The notes under the pieces are model-generated. The model did not search any database and was not told the DNA's origin. It was given only the letters and a program-made list of their open reading frames with translations. A program made the position numbers and the translations under genes. Shown piece by piece: positions 1 to 7,015 of a stretch of DNA of 11,329 bases (its first letter is position 1; each line of letters opens with the position of its first letter). This stretch comes from Planctomycetota bacterium. GTDB lineage: Bacteria; Planctomycetota; Phycisphaerae; Sedimentisphaerales; Anaerohalosphaeraceae. The stretch lies in assembly GCA_030637065.1 (NCBI GenBank), contig DAOVVQ010000105.1:1-11329 (forward strand), in the 5' to 3' direction.

Positions 1-34
1 ATTTAACTGACCACTGGTTTGCAGGGGCACGGAA

Positions 35-1123
35 ATGCTGTTTGAAGTCAATCACATAAAGACAACGACAAAAAGAAAGACAAAGGCAACCATCAAACTT
101 TGCAAGACCTTCTGGAATCCCAAAGAAAGTGTATTGGAGGGATGTTTGATGTCCACAGCCGAAACTGAGGCACCGATCTTGAATTCCGATGTGTTCGGAG
201 AGCCGCTTCTATTGATTAGCAATCAAGTCAAGACAAGACATCGCAAGCGGGCCGACATCCTTGCACTGGACCGTATGGGCAACGGTGTTATTGTGGAGCT
301 TAAGAGGAATGAAGGTTCGTTGGGAGTCGAAACTCAGGCCCTTCAGTATCTCGCGGACTTTTCCCGCTATCAAGGGCAGGATTTTATTTCCCACTTCAGT
401 AAAGAATCAAACGATATGAACGAAACCATTCTCGGCTTTCTCGGTGCCGAGGTGAACATTAAGGACATCAACAAGAACAGCAGAATAATACTGATGGCCA
501 GAGCGTTTGACTCGACTCTGTTCTCGATGGGTGAATGGCTTTCAACCCGTGGTGTCGCATTCAGATGTGTCGCATACTCACCGGTCGCATTTGGCAGGAA
601 GCAGTGTCTGAGTTTTTCAGTTGTTTTTGACCGGTCACCTGAGTTGATTTTCCCCCTGTCGTTTGAAAGCCGAACGCGTAAACCAGCCTATTATTGGCAT
701 AACATCGGTTTGTCGAAAACGAACAAAGAACAATGGTGGCGATATCTTGTTGAGAAGAAAAAGATTACAACAAGTTTTTATTGTCAGGCCGGCGATCAGG
801 GTGAACGAATACTCAAGAAATATATTGCAGGTGATACTGTTATTGCATACGCAACGGGATTCGGGGCTATCGGGTGGGGGGTAATTGAGAAACCCAACTC
901 TTATAAGCTGCTCAAGTCGGGGTCACCTGAAGATGTACTTAATGGTTTTCATCTTCACCGTTTAGATATAAAATGGAAGTGCGTTTTTGACAAACTCAGC
1001 GATGCGATTAGACCGGAAGTTATCCGGGACAAGTACGGACTCTACCACCCGATAAGTACATCTGTTAAAGTGGACGAACAAAAGGCCAGGCGGCTGATCG
1101 AGGATATGGCCAACGAGGGCTGA
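35..1123 (+). CDS. PD-(D/E)XK nuclease-like (NucS/DUF91 type) protein with C-terminal PUA/EVE-like domain
   Basis: The 362-residue protein has two parts. Residues about 1-115 resemble the NucS/DUF91 restriction-endonuclease fold. It opens with MLFEV, as is common in that family, and then shows RADILALD (D74) followed by VIVELKR (E88, K90), which is a D...ExK catalytic signature, with a downstream Q-rich helix (ETQALQYL) typical of the fold. From about residue 219 to the end it resembles a PUA/EVE-like domain: a YYW start, GDTVIAYATGFGAIGWG near 266-282, and the HRLDIKW strand. Such domains bind modified bases or RNA in other proteins. Inferred role: a nucleic-acid-cleaving or recognising protein, perhaps defensive. 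The ATG at 35 is chosen because MLFEV matches family N-termini; an internal ATG at 149 would cut into the fold. The ribosome site is weak. The gene is AT-richer by eye than mtnA downstream. Substrate and activity are unknown. Confidence 0.72.
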   Translation: MLFEVNHIKTTTKRKTKATIKLCKTFWNPKESVLEGCLMSTAETEAPILNSDVFGEPLLLISNQVKTRHRKRADILALDRMGNGVIVELKRNEGSLGVETQALQYLADFSRYQGQDFISHFSKESNDMNETILGFLGAEVNIKDINKNSRIILMARAFDSTLFSMGEWLSTRGVAFRCVAYSPVAFGRKQCLSFSVVFDRSPELIFPLSFESRTRKPAYYWHNIGLSKTNKEQWWRYLVEKKKITTSFYCQAGDQGERILKKYIAGDTVIAYATGFGAIGWGVIEKPNSYKLLKSGSPEDVLNGFHLHRLDIKWKCVFDKLSDAIRPEVIRDKYGLYHPISTSVKVDEQKARRLIEDMANEG

Positions 1124-1167
1124 AAGAAAAACTACAGGCCGAGTCGAAGAAGTGATATATCAGTATT

Positions 1168-1173
1168 GGAAGG
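1168..1173 (+). promoter_or_regulatory. Ribosome binding site deciding the mtnA start
   Basis: GGAAGG directly abuts the ATG at 1174, which is too close for initiation, but lies 9 bases before the in-frame ATG at 1183. This favours the later start, giving a protein beginning MVFETLEW. Confidence 0.6.
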
Positions 1174-1182
1174 ATGACTGCG

Positions 1183-2247
1183 ATGGTTTTTGAGACGCTT
1201 GAATGGAAGGGTGATATTGACGGGTATCTTGAGCTTATCGACCAGCGGGTGCTGCCGGGTCGGTTCGAGTTGCTTAAGTGTACGACCAAAGAGCAGCTCT
1301 TCGAGATCATAAAGACGCTTGCCGTCAGGGGCGCACCTGCCATTGGCGTTTCCGCCGGGTTTGGGATCTGCCTTGCCATGCAGACTTTGGACAGCAATGA
1401 GGATCTGTCCGGGGCGATCGCTCATCTCAATGAATCAGCCGAATATCTTGCCAAATCCCGCCCGACGGCGGTGAACCTGTTCTGGGCTCTGGATAAGATG
1501 AAGGTGTGTGCAGAGAAGTTCGCCGCCGACAAACCCGAGGCGTCATTGGCCGATTTGCAGCGGACACTGCTCGATCTGGCGAGGCGGATCTGCTGGGAGG
1601 ACCAGTTCTCGTGCCGGGAGATCGGCATAAACGGTGAAAAGCTCATCAAGGACGGCAGCGGAATCCTGACCCACTGCAACGCCGGCGCCCTTGCCACAGC
1701 TGGTCAAGGCACCGCTCTTTCGCCCTTGTACGAGGCGCACAGAAAGAAAAGGCAGTTTAAGGTCTATATCGATGAGACGCGGCCGCTCCTGCAAGGCGCC
1801 CGCCTTACCGCGTGGGAGCTGATGCAGGCTGGGATCGATGCGACGCTGATCTGCGATAATATGGCTGGCGTCCTGATGAAACAGGGCAAGGTCGACGCGG
1901 TGATAACCGGCGCCGACAGGATCGCAGCCAACGGCGATACCGCTAACAAGATCGGCACATTCAGCCTGAGCATCCTGGCCGCCCGGCACAATATACCCTT
2001 TTACGTCGCCGCTCCGGTGAGCACCTTTGACCTTAGCCTGAAAAGCGGCGATGATATCCCGATCGAGCAGAGGGATGCGGCGGAAGTGGCTGCTTTTGGC
2101 GGCAATCGGGTTGCACCAGAGGGTATGGACGTCTATAATCCGGCATTCGATGTGACCGATGCGGGCGATATTACAGCCATTATTACCGAAAAGGGCGTGA
2201 TCGAAAAACCGAATACCGAAAAGATCGCCGCCCTTCTGAAAGGTTGA
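1183..2247 (+). CDS. mtnA: S-methyl-5-thioribose-1-phosphate isomerase (MtnA)
   Basis: This cytoplasmic enzyme of the methionine salvage pathway converts 5-methylthioribose-1-phosphate to the ribulose form. The 354-residue length is usual for the aIF2B/MtnA family. Family motifs are clear: VRGAPAIGV near the N-terminus, THCNAG containing the expected catalytic cysteine (about C165), the IDETRPLLQGARLTAWEL segment, and ITGADRIAANGD with the catalytic aspartate (about D245), followed by NKIGT. The start is placed at 1183 by spacing from GGAAGG; 1174 is the in-frame alternative. It sits 59 bases after the nuclease gene and 50 bases before the DUF354 gene, with no terminator visible, so co-transcription with glycan genes is plausible. 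Some homologues also act on 5-deoxyribose-1-phosphate, so that use cannot be excluded. No other methionine-salvage gene is in the window. Confidence 0.93.
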   Translation: MVFETLEWKGDIDGYLELIDQRVLPGRFELLKCTTKEQLFEIIKTLAVRGAPAIGVSAGFGICLAMQTLDSNEDLSGAIAHLNESAEYLAKSRPTAVNLFWALDKMKVCAEKFAADKPEASLADLQRTLLDLARRICWEDQFSCREIGINGEKLIKDGSGILTHCNAGALATAGQGTALSPLYEAHRKKRQFKVYIDETRPLLQGARLTAWELMQAGIDATLICDNMAGVLMKQGKVDAVITGADRIAANGDTANKIGTFSLSILAARHNIPFYVAAPVSTFDLSLKSGDDIPIEQRDAAEVAAFGGNRVAPEGMDVYNPAFDVTDAGDITAIITEKGVIEKPNTEKIAALLKG

Positions 2248-2297
2248 AGAATGCCGACGGATAATTATGAAACCGCAAACAGCTATCGAGGAGTCGC

Positions 2298-3356
2298 ATG
2301 AACGTTCTGTTTGACATCGTACATCCGGCGCAGGTGCATTTTTTCAAGAATGCCATCTGGAAGCTCAAAGAGCGCGGCGACCGCGTGCTGGTGACAGCGC
2401 GAAAGAAGGATATAGCCATCGACCTGCTCGATGCCCTCGATATCGAGTATACCTGCATCAGCGAGAAGGGCTCGAATATGTTAGCGATGGGCTTTGAGCT
2501 TGTCAGCCGGACCATTCGGCTCATTAAGCTGGCCCGGAAGTTCAGGCCCGATGTCATGGTCGCGAGGGTGGGCCACTCGATCGGCATTGCCGGCAAGACC
2601 CTCGGCATCCCGACGGTGATCTATGACGATATGGAACATGCCCGGCTTCAGGCGGCGATCGGGATGACCTTCGCTACGTATATCTGCACCGGCCTGGGCT
2701 ACTATCGCGATTTCGGCGACAGACACGTTCGGTTTCGCGGTTCGCCGGTCCTTTCGTACTTAGGACCCGGCTATTTTGAGCCCGATCCGGAGCCCCTGCG
2801 GCAGGCAGGCCTAAACCCCGATGAGCCGTATATCTTCGTTCGGACCGTCTCGTGGGGGGCGAGTCACGATGTCGGCAGGCAGGGCAGCACGGGTCAGCAG
2901 TTGCAAAATCTAATCGAGCGCCTTGGCAAGTTCGGCAGGGTTGTCATAAGCTCGGAACAGCCGCTGGAAGGTGAATTATCGCAGCATGCCAGCCCCGTCC
3001 CGGTCGACCAGATGCACAATCTGCTGGCATACGCTGCGCTGTGTCTGGTAGAAGGAGGGACAATGGCTGCGGAAAGTGCTGTTTTGGGCGTCCCTGCGAT
3101 ATGCCTTGGCACATACGACTTCGGGTATTTGCGGGCCCTGGAAAGCGAGTATAGTCTGATTTTTCGCCCGAAATCGATGGAGAAAGCGTGTCAGTTGGCC
3201 GAAGAACTTTTGAGACGCCGGGATTTGAGAGAGGCCTGGCAGGCGAAACGGCAAAATATGCTTAATGAAAGCGATGATGTGGTTCAATTTATGCTTCAAA
3301 TGATCGATCGTGCGGCTGGGCAAGATTCGTCAGGCGGAAAGGCGAGTGATGGATAA
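2298..3356 (+). CDS. DUF354 family GT-B-fold protein, putative glycosyltransferase
   Basis: The 352-residue protein begins MNVLFDIVHPAQVHFF, the hallmark of DUF354 proteins, with D6 and H9 in the first loop of a Rossmann domain. DUF354 proteins are distant relatives of MurG and UDP-GlcNAc 2-epimerase. The C-terminal half (from about residue 170) carries EGGTMAAESAVLGVPAI near 257-273, matching the glycine-rich donor-sugar loop and following helix of GT-B enzymes. No membrane segment is evident, so it is likely cytoplasmic or peripheral. The start is supported by GAGGAG at 2288-2293, four bases before the ATG. The end overlaps the GT2 start by 8 bases, which implies coupled translation and a shared glycan pathway. 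Acceptor and donor are unknown; an epimerase-like role is an alternative. Confidence 0.82.
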   Translation: MNVLFDIVHPAQVHFFKNAIWKLKERGDRVLVTARKKDIAIDLLDALDIEYTCISEKGSNMLAMGFELVSRTIRLIKLARKFRPDVMVARVGHSIGIAGKTLGIPTVIYDDMEHARLQAAIGMTFATYICTGLGYYRDFGDRHVRFRGSPVLSYLGPGYFEPDPEPLRQAGLNPDEPYIFVRTVSWGASHDVGRQGSTGQQLQNLIERLGKFGRVVISSEQPLEGELSQHASPVPVDQMHNLLAYAALCLVEGGTMAAESAVLGVPAICLGTYDFGYLRALESEYSLIFRPKSMEKACQLAEELLRRRDLREAWQAKRQNMLNESDDVVQFMLQMIDRAAGQDSSGGKASDG

Positions 3357-4329
3357 TGTGAATCCTCAGGGCCCGGATCCCGACCGGCAGCAGGAAAAAG
3401 ACGTCAAATACAGTGCCGTTATCCCTGTCTATAACAGTGCTGATGTTGTGGGAACGACGATCGATAAAACGGTCGGGTTTTTTGAAAGCGGCAATTACAA
3501 TTACGAGATTATCCTGGTCAACGACGGGAGCCGTGACGGAAGCTGGGAAATTCTGCGGGATAAGGCGAGCAGCAATGCAAATATTATTGCGGTAGACCTG
3601 CTTCACAATTACGGCCAGCACACTGCGAATCTGTGCGGTTTTGAGCGAGCTACCGGCGACTATATCATTACACTTGACGATGATATGCAGAACCCGCCCG
3701 ACCAGATCGTTCACCTGATCGACAAGGCCAAAGAGGGCTACGATGTGGTGATGGGGCGTTTCAATCAAAAGAAACACGCCTGGTACAGATGTTGGGGCAG
3801 CAGGTTGATCGCTTTTATCAACAGCCGCATCTTTCTTCAGCACAAGGGTCTGGTGCTGAGCAATTTCCGCATTATTCGCCGGGATGTAGTCGACCGGATT
3901 TGCGCATACAAAACCACATATCCATACATCACAGGCATGGTAATGATGTTTTGTAGTCGACCGACTAACGTGCCCGTTGAACACAAAGAACGGCAGAGCG
4001 GAAAAAGCAACTATAACCTGAGAGTAATCATTAAGCTGGTGATGAGGATCCTGTTTAACTATTCCTCCTGGCCGCTCCGTCTGGTCACCGTCTTCGGACT
4101 TATCATTTCGATAGTCAGCTTTCTTTTGGGGGCCTATTACCTCTGCCGGGGGCTGCTGTCATCGGTTACCGTGCCGGGATGGACCACTCTTGTGGTACTG
4201 GTGTCATTTTTCAACGGCATCACGCTACTCCTGCTGGGTATGCTCGGCGAGTATCTCATTCGTCTGATCAATCAAACAAGCTGGTCCATGCCGTATCACA
4301 TCAGGGAGGTTGCAGGTGCAGATGAGTAG
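3349..4329 (+). CDS. GT2 polyprenyl-phosphate glycosyltransferase (DPM1/GtrB/ArnC type)
   Basis: This enzyme likely transfers a sugar from a nucleotide donor to polyprenyl phosphate on the inner face of the cytoplasmic membrane. The 326-residue protein shows the GT-A core: AVIPVYNSADVV (about 23-34), LVNDGSRDGSW (D59), ATGDYIITLDDDMQNPPDQI with the metal-binding DDD at 110-112, SNFRIIRRDV (171-180) and RQSGKSNYNL (215-224). These are followed by two hydrophobic helices at about 244-268 and 278-306, the standard GtrB/ArnC layout. The ATG at 3349 is chosen over an in-frame GTG at 3310 because it has AAAGGCGAG just upstream and gives only an 8-base overlap with the preceding gene. The stop overlaps the sulfotransferase start. 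Donor specificity cannot be read from sequence. Given the nearby WecE-like and flippase-like genes, it is the probable first step of a membrane glycosylation route. Confidence 0.9.
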   Translation: MDNVNPQGPDPDRQQEKDVKYSAVIPVYNSADVVGTTIDKTVGFFESGNYNYEIILVNDGSRDGSWEILRDKASSNANIIAVDLLHNYGQHTANLCGFERATGDYIITLDDDMQNPPDQIVHLIDKAKEGYDVVMGRFNQKKHAWYRCWGSRLIAFINSRIFLQHKGLVLSNFRIIRRDVVDRICAYKTTYPYITGMVMMFCSRPTNVPVEHKERQSGKSNYNLRVIIKLVMRILFNYSSWPLRLVTVFGLIISIVSFLLGAYYLCRGLLSSVTVPGWTTLVVLVSFFNGITLLLLGMLGEYLIRLINQTSWSMPYHIREVAGADE

Positions 4330-5068
4330 CCACTTTTTCATCATCGGCGCTCAACGCTGCGGGACAACATATCTTTACCATCAGCTTGACGCGCATCCTG
4401 ATATTGAAATGGCAAAACCGTTGCGCCCGGAGCCGAAGTTTTTTTTCACCGACGAACTCTTTAATCTTGGTCTCGATCAGTACGATCGCCGCTTCTTCCC
4501 AGCCGGATCATCCGCCCTGGTCCGCGGCGAAAAGAGCACCGTATATTACGAGTCCGAGCCGGCTGCAAAGAGGATCGCCCGGTCATTTGACCAACCCCGT
4601 GCGATCATGGTTATCCGGGACCCTGTCGAAAGGGCGGTGTCCAACTACTGGTTCAGTGTCAACAACGGCCTCGAAACGCTCCCTATCGAAGAGGCTTTTC
4701 GCAGCGAAGAGAGCAGGGCAAACGATTACGACAAAACGCAGGTCTCCGTCAATCCCTTTGCGTACCTGAAGAGAGGTCGGTACATCGACTTTATCGACAT
4801 ATATGACCGTTATTTTCCGCCCGAGCGGTTCAAAATCGTCATTTTCGAGCAGCTCGTCAGCGACCCTTCCGTATTGCGGGATATTTACGCCTTCCTTGGG
4901 GTCGATAGCGATTTTGCGCCTCCCGATCCGGAAAGAATAATAAATGCCAGCAGGAAATCTGCTGTTGAGTTGCCTTCTGAAGTTAGAGATTATTTACATG
5001 AATATTTTGCCGATATCAACACCCACCTGGCTGAGCGTTATAAGCTTGACTTGAAGTTGTGGAAGTAA
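4322..5068 (+). CDS. PAPS-dependent sulfotransferase
   Basis: The 248-residue protein matches the Sulfotransfer_1/3 family. The N-terminal IIGAQRCGTTYLYHQL (about 7-22) is the 5'-phosphosulfate loop that binds PAPS, and MVIRDPVERAVSNYW (about 96-110) is the 3'-phosphate-binding motif with R99 and S107. The KPEPKFFF-like segment (PLRPEPKFFF, about 33-42) and YLKRGRY also fit prokaryotic sulfotransferases. There is no signal peptide, so sulfation would occur in the cytoplasm, presumably on a glycan or lipid-linked precursor made by neighbouring enzymes (inference). The start is ambiguous: GGGAGG at 4304-4309 lies 6 bases before a GTG at 4316 and 12 before the ATG at 4322, all in frame, and ATG is chosen. 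The start overlaps the GT2 stop by 8 bases, implying translational coupling. Confidence 0.9.
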   Translation: MSSHFFIIGAQRCGTTYLYHQLDAHPDIEMAKPLRPEPKFFFTDELFNLGLDQYDRRFFPAGSSALVRGEKSTVYYESEPAAKRIARSFDQPRAIMVIRDPVERAVSNYWFSVNNGLETLPIEEAFRSEESRANDYDKTQVSVNPFAYLKRGRYIDFIDIYDRYFPPERFKIVIFEQLVSDPSVLRDIYAFLGVDSDFAPPDPERIINASRKSAVELPSEVRDYLHEYFADINTHLAERYKLDLKLWK

Positions 5069-5134
5069 TATGGTGTAAATCCCAGCAATGGTAAAAAAGA
5101 AACGTTCTATTGGATAAAACCGGTTTGTTTTTTA

Positions 5135-5968
5135 ATGGCTAAAATAAACGATATTTCCCAAAATCTCGAGTGCGGTCAGAGCGATATCTGGTTTGCTAAA
5201 ACCCGTTCTGAGATATCATATCCGGAAAATGGAAATCAGTGGTGTCTTCAGGTCGAAGAGAACTCATTTTGGTTCAACCACAGAAGGAACTGTATTCTTG
5301 AGGCTGTCCGCTTATACCCGCCAGGTGACACGCTTTTTGATATAGGAGGCGGCAATGGTTATGTGTCTTTGGCACTAAGGGATATGGGGATAGATACAGT
5401 GCTTGTTGAGCCTGGGATTGAAGGGGCTACAAACGCTCATAACCGAGGCTTGAAGCAAGTCATTTGCTCGACACTTGAGGACGCCGACTTCAAACCGAAT
5501 TCCATTCCTGCAATAGGGATGTTCGATTTATTGGAGCATACCGAAGATGACGTCGCCTTCCTGAGAACCATAAATCCGCTATTGGCTCCCAATGGAAGAG
5601 TTTATATTACCGTGCCAGCATACAATTTTCTTTATTCTTTTGAAGACAAGCGATCAAGACATTACAGGAGATATACAACCGCATCTCTGGTCAAAAAACT
5701 CGAATCCACCGGGTTTGAAATAGAGTTTAAGACATATATATTTAGTTTACTTCCTGTCCCAATCTTTTTTTTCCGCACGATCCCAACTAGAATTGGCTTG
5801 AGGAGAAAAAGTGAACTCAAGAGGATACAGAAGGAACACCGTCAACCCGCCAAATGGGCCGGATGGTTTTTAAACAAGGTATTAGACAGGGAAATCAGGG
5901 CATTGAGGAATAAAAGGACAATACCTTTTGGAGGAAGCTGTCTTGTTGTCGCAAGGGCATCGAAATAA
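5135..5968 (+). CDS. Class I SAM-dependent methyltransferase
   Basis: The 277-residue protein has a Rossmann methyltransferase core. The SAM-binding glycine loop is LFDIGGGNGY (67-76), an acidic residue follows at the end of strand 2 (VLVEPG, E92), and FDLLEHTEDD (130-139) marks the strand-4 region. PLLAPNGRVYITVPAY follows, as in the UbiG/Methyltransf_23 type often found in glycan clusters. A hydrophobic stretch near residues 203-217 (LLPVPIFFF) may bring it to the membrane. The substrate is unknown; a sugar, lipid carrier or glycan terminus is plausible from context. There are 66 bases between it and the sulfotransferase gene, and no Shine-Dalgarno is evident before the ATG; the preceding bases are T-rich. 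The gene is visibly AT-richer than its neighbours, which may mean a separate origin. Confidence 0.85.
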   Translation: MAKINDISQNLECGQSDIWFAKTRSEISYPENGNQWCLQVEENSFWFNHRRNCILEAVRLYPPGDTLFDIGGGNGYVSLALRDMGIDTVLVEPGIEGATNAHNRGLKQVICSTLEDADFKPNSIPAIGMFDLLEHTEDDVAFLRTINPLLAPNGRVYITVPAYNFLYSFEDKRSRHYRRYTTASLVKKLESTGFEIEFKTYIFSLLPVPIFFFRTIPTRIGLRRKSELKRIQKEHRQPAKWAGWFLNKVLDREIRALRNKRTIPFGGSCLVVARASK

Positions 5969-6087
5969 CAGGAAGGAATTAATTTCTGCAAATTTACGAG
6001 CATGGATGGCCGATTATTATCAGGAGTGTAACCGCCGATTGGCTCGTCGTCCGGGTCGATCACTGAAAATCCGGTGCTGCGTCCAAC

Positions 6088-6094
6088 AAGGAAG
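6088..6094 (+). promoter_or_regulatory. Ribosome binding site deciding a GTG start
   Basis: AAGGAAG ends 6 bases before the GTG at 6101. Neither the upstream GTG at 6074 nor the ATGs at 6131 and 6134 has a comparable site, so it supports GTG 6101 as the start of the first small flippase-like gene. Confidence 0.5.
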
Positions 6095-6100
6095 CCTACT

Positions 6101-6466
6101 GTGCTGATACAAAAACGCGCTGATTTCAAAATGATGCCGCTGATCATAGTTTTATCGGCGGTAACAATCAATATTATCGGAGCTGTCGTTCTCAAGGAAC
6201 TTGCCATGCGCTCCGGCTTATCATCAGTTTCTCTGATATTGGGTATAGCTCTTGTCATTGGGCTCAATGGACTGCGCTTTGTCATCTGGGGTGTGGCCCA
6301 TAGCCGTTACCCATTGAATCTGACCTATCCTTTTACGAGTCTTTTTTTTCCGCTGTTACTTGCCGTTTCTTATTATTACGATGAACCTTTGCCGTGGACC
6401 AAATGGGTTGGGACAATACTGATAACAATTGGAGTGTTCTGGTTGGTCTGGAACAGGGAGCAATGA
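6101..6466 (+). CDS. Small four-helix SMR/EamA-type membrane protein, ArnF/ArnE-like
   Basis: The 121-residue protein has four predicted membrane helices at about residues 12-34, 42-66, 72-92 and 101-117, the size and layout of single-repeat EamA/SMR proteins. Helices 3 and 4 carry the family pattern: a helix opening PLNLTYPFTSLFF, then DEP at 94-96, then TKWVGTILITIGVFW. ArnE and ArnF, the paired subunits of the Ara4N-phosphoundecaprenol flippase, share this pattern and these sizes. Together with the second small protein at 6582 it probably forms a heterodimeric lipid-linked-sugar flippase in the cytoplasmic membrane (inference). The GTG start at 6101 is chosen because of AAGGAAG upstream; ATG 6131 is the fallback and would lose only ten hydrophilic residues. 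A multidrug-export function is possible but less likely beside glycan genes. Confidence 0.78.
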   Translation: MLIQKRADFKMMPLIIVLSAVTINIIGAVVLKELAMRSGLSSVSLILGIALVIGLNGLRFVIWGVAHSRYPLNLTYPFTSLFFPLLLAVSYYYDEPLPWTKWVGTILITIGVFWLVWNREQ

Positions 6467-6582
6467 TCAGGAAGTTCGAACAAGATATGTATCGCAACTA
6501 CGTACTGAAAATATTTGTCAATCAGGGCGGTCCTTGTTTTGTCGGATCTGGGGGAATTCTCTCCGAGCCGGAGGTGGCATGA
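6463..6582 (+). CDS. Possible 39-residue small ORF linking the two flippase-like genes
   Basis: This short open frame starts at an ATG overlapping the upstream stop (ATGA, 6463-6466) and ends in a TGA overlapping an ATG of the next gene (ATGA, 6579-6582). It would encode a soluble peptide starting MIRKFEQDMYRNY with no recognised domain. Its AGGGAG (6455-6460) lies only 2 bases from the ATG, which is short. The double overlap could couple translation of the two flanking subunits, or be coincidence in a 115-base spacer. I do not recognise the product. Confidence 0.25.
   Translation: MIRKFEQDMYRNYVLKIFVNQGGPCFVGSGGILSEPEVA
6570..6574 (+). promoter_or_regulatory. Strong ribosome binding site of the second flippase-like gene
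   Basis: GGAGG, followed by TGG, lies 7 bases before the ATG at 6582 and 4 bases before an adjoining in-frame ATG at 6579. It fixes the true start well inside a longer open frame that begins at 6429. Confidence 0.7.
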
Positions 6583-6902
6583 TGCTTGCACATATCTCTG
6601 CGCTGATCCTGGCTCTGGTATGCACTGCCTTTGGTCAGTTGAATTACAAACTGTTCTTCGTCCGGGGCAAATGCTGGACAAATCTCATTCTGGCTGTGGC
6701 CTTTTTTTGCACGATCCCTATCTGTGCGTATTTCGCTCTCAAACAACTGGCCGTCGGTTTGGTTTATATGTGTACGGCCCTTACGCAGCTTATGATACTG
6801 GGATTGTCACATTATGTCCTTAAAGAAAAATTTACCGGAAACCATGCGATGGCTCTTGTATTGATCATTTCAGGGATTGTTCTATATGCATGGCCGCAAT
6901 AA
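6582..6902 (+). CDS. Small four-helix SMR/EamA-type membrane protein, ArnE-like
   Basis: The 106-residue protein has four hydrophobic helices at about 4-25, 33-54, 59-80 and 87-104. The first helix contains FGQLNYK (17-23). A GQLxxK motif in the first helix is also found in ArnE. The third helix, AVGLVYMCTALTQLMI, and KEKFTGNHAMALVLIISGIVL match the end of the single-repeat EamA/SMR fold. It is a diverged partner of the 121-residue protein at 6101 and by analogy the second subunit of a polyprenyl-phosphate-sugar flippase (inference). The start is set by GGAGG upstream; ATG 6579 is equally in frame. The longer in-frame extension back to 6429 overlaps the previous gene and is hydrophilic, so it is not part of the protein. 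Confidence 0.77.
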   Translation: MLAHISALILALVCTAFGQLNYKLFFVRGKCWTNLILAVAFFCTIPICAYFALKQLAVGLVYMCTALTQLMILGLSHYVLKEKFTGNHAMALVLIISGIVLYAWPQ

Positions 6903-6965
6903 CGAGGCTGCGGGCCAACCGGTTCTGGTTCGGACAGCCGGCTGCTAAAGTTGTACACAGCCTCG
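6903..6965. repeat. Nested palindromes in the spacer before the wecE-like gene
   Basis: CGAGGCTG at 6903-6910 is the exact reverse complement of CAGCCTCG at 6958-6965. Between them lie two perfect palindromes, AACCGGTT at 6917-6924 and CAGCCGGCTG at 6935-6944. The block begins immediately after the stop codon of the flippase-like gene. No T-run follows, so it does not look like a standard intrinsic terminator. It could form a branched RNA structure that attenuates or stabilises the message, or be a protein-binding site. Confidence 0.4.
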
Positions 6966-6981
6966 AATGAGTTTAGTTTGT

Positions 6982-6990
6982 TGATATTAT
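6982..6990 (+). promoter_or_regulatory. Candidate extended -10 promoter upstream of the wecE-like gene
   Basis: TGATATTAT fits an extended -10 element (TGnTATAAT with one mismatch) in an AT-rich stretch and would start transcription about 19 bases before the ATG at 7016. An alternative reading is TTGATA at 6981-6986, a 17-base spacer and TATGTT at 7004-7009, which would give a nearly leaderless message. The gene has no clear Shine-Dalgarno. Both readings are pattern matches only. Confidence 0.3.
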
Positions 6991-7015
6991 TCTTAAAACG
7001 AAGTATGTTATCGAT

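Noticed and set aside
3310..3348. GTG start at 3310 for the GT2 gene
   Set aside because: It would add 13 residues and a 47-base overlap without a ribosome site; the ATG at 3349 has one and leaves a short overlap.
3289..3984. A 231-codon open frame on the minus strand opposite the GT2 gene
   Set aside because: It overlaps the conserved catalytic motifs of the GT2 enzyme and shows no domain of its own.
5117..5133. Palindrome AAACCGGTTT followed by a T-rich run before the methyltransferase gene, resembling a terminator
   Set aside because: The palindrome has no loop, and forming one leaves only a weak AT-rich stem; the T-run also runs into the start codon of the next gene.
6429..6581. N-terminal extension of the second flippase-like protein back to position 6429
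   Set aside because: The extension is hydrophilic, overlaps the preceding gene in another frame, and a strong GGAGG with an ATG at 6582 gives a protein of normal family size.
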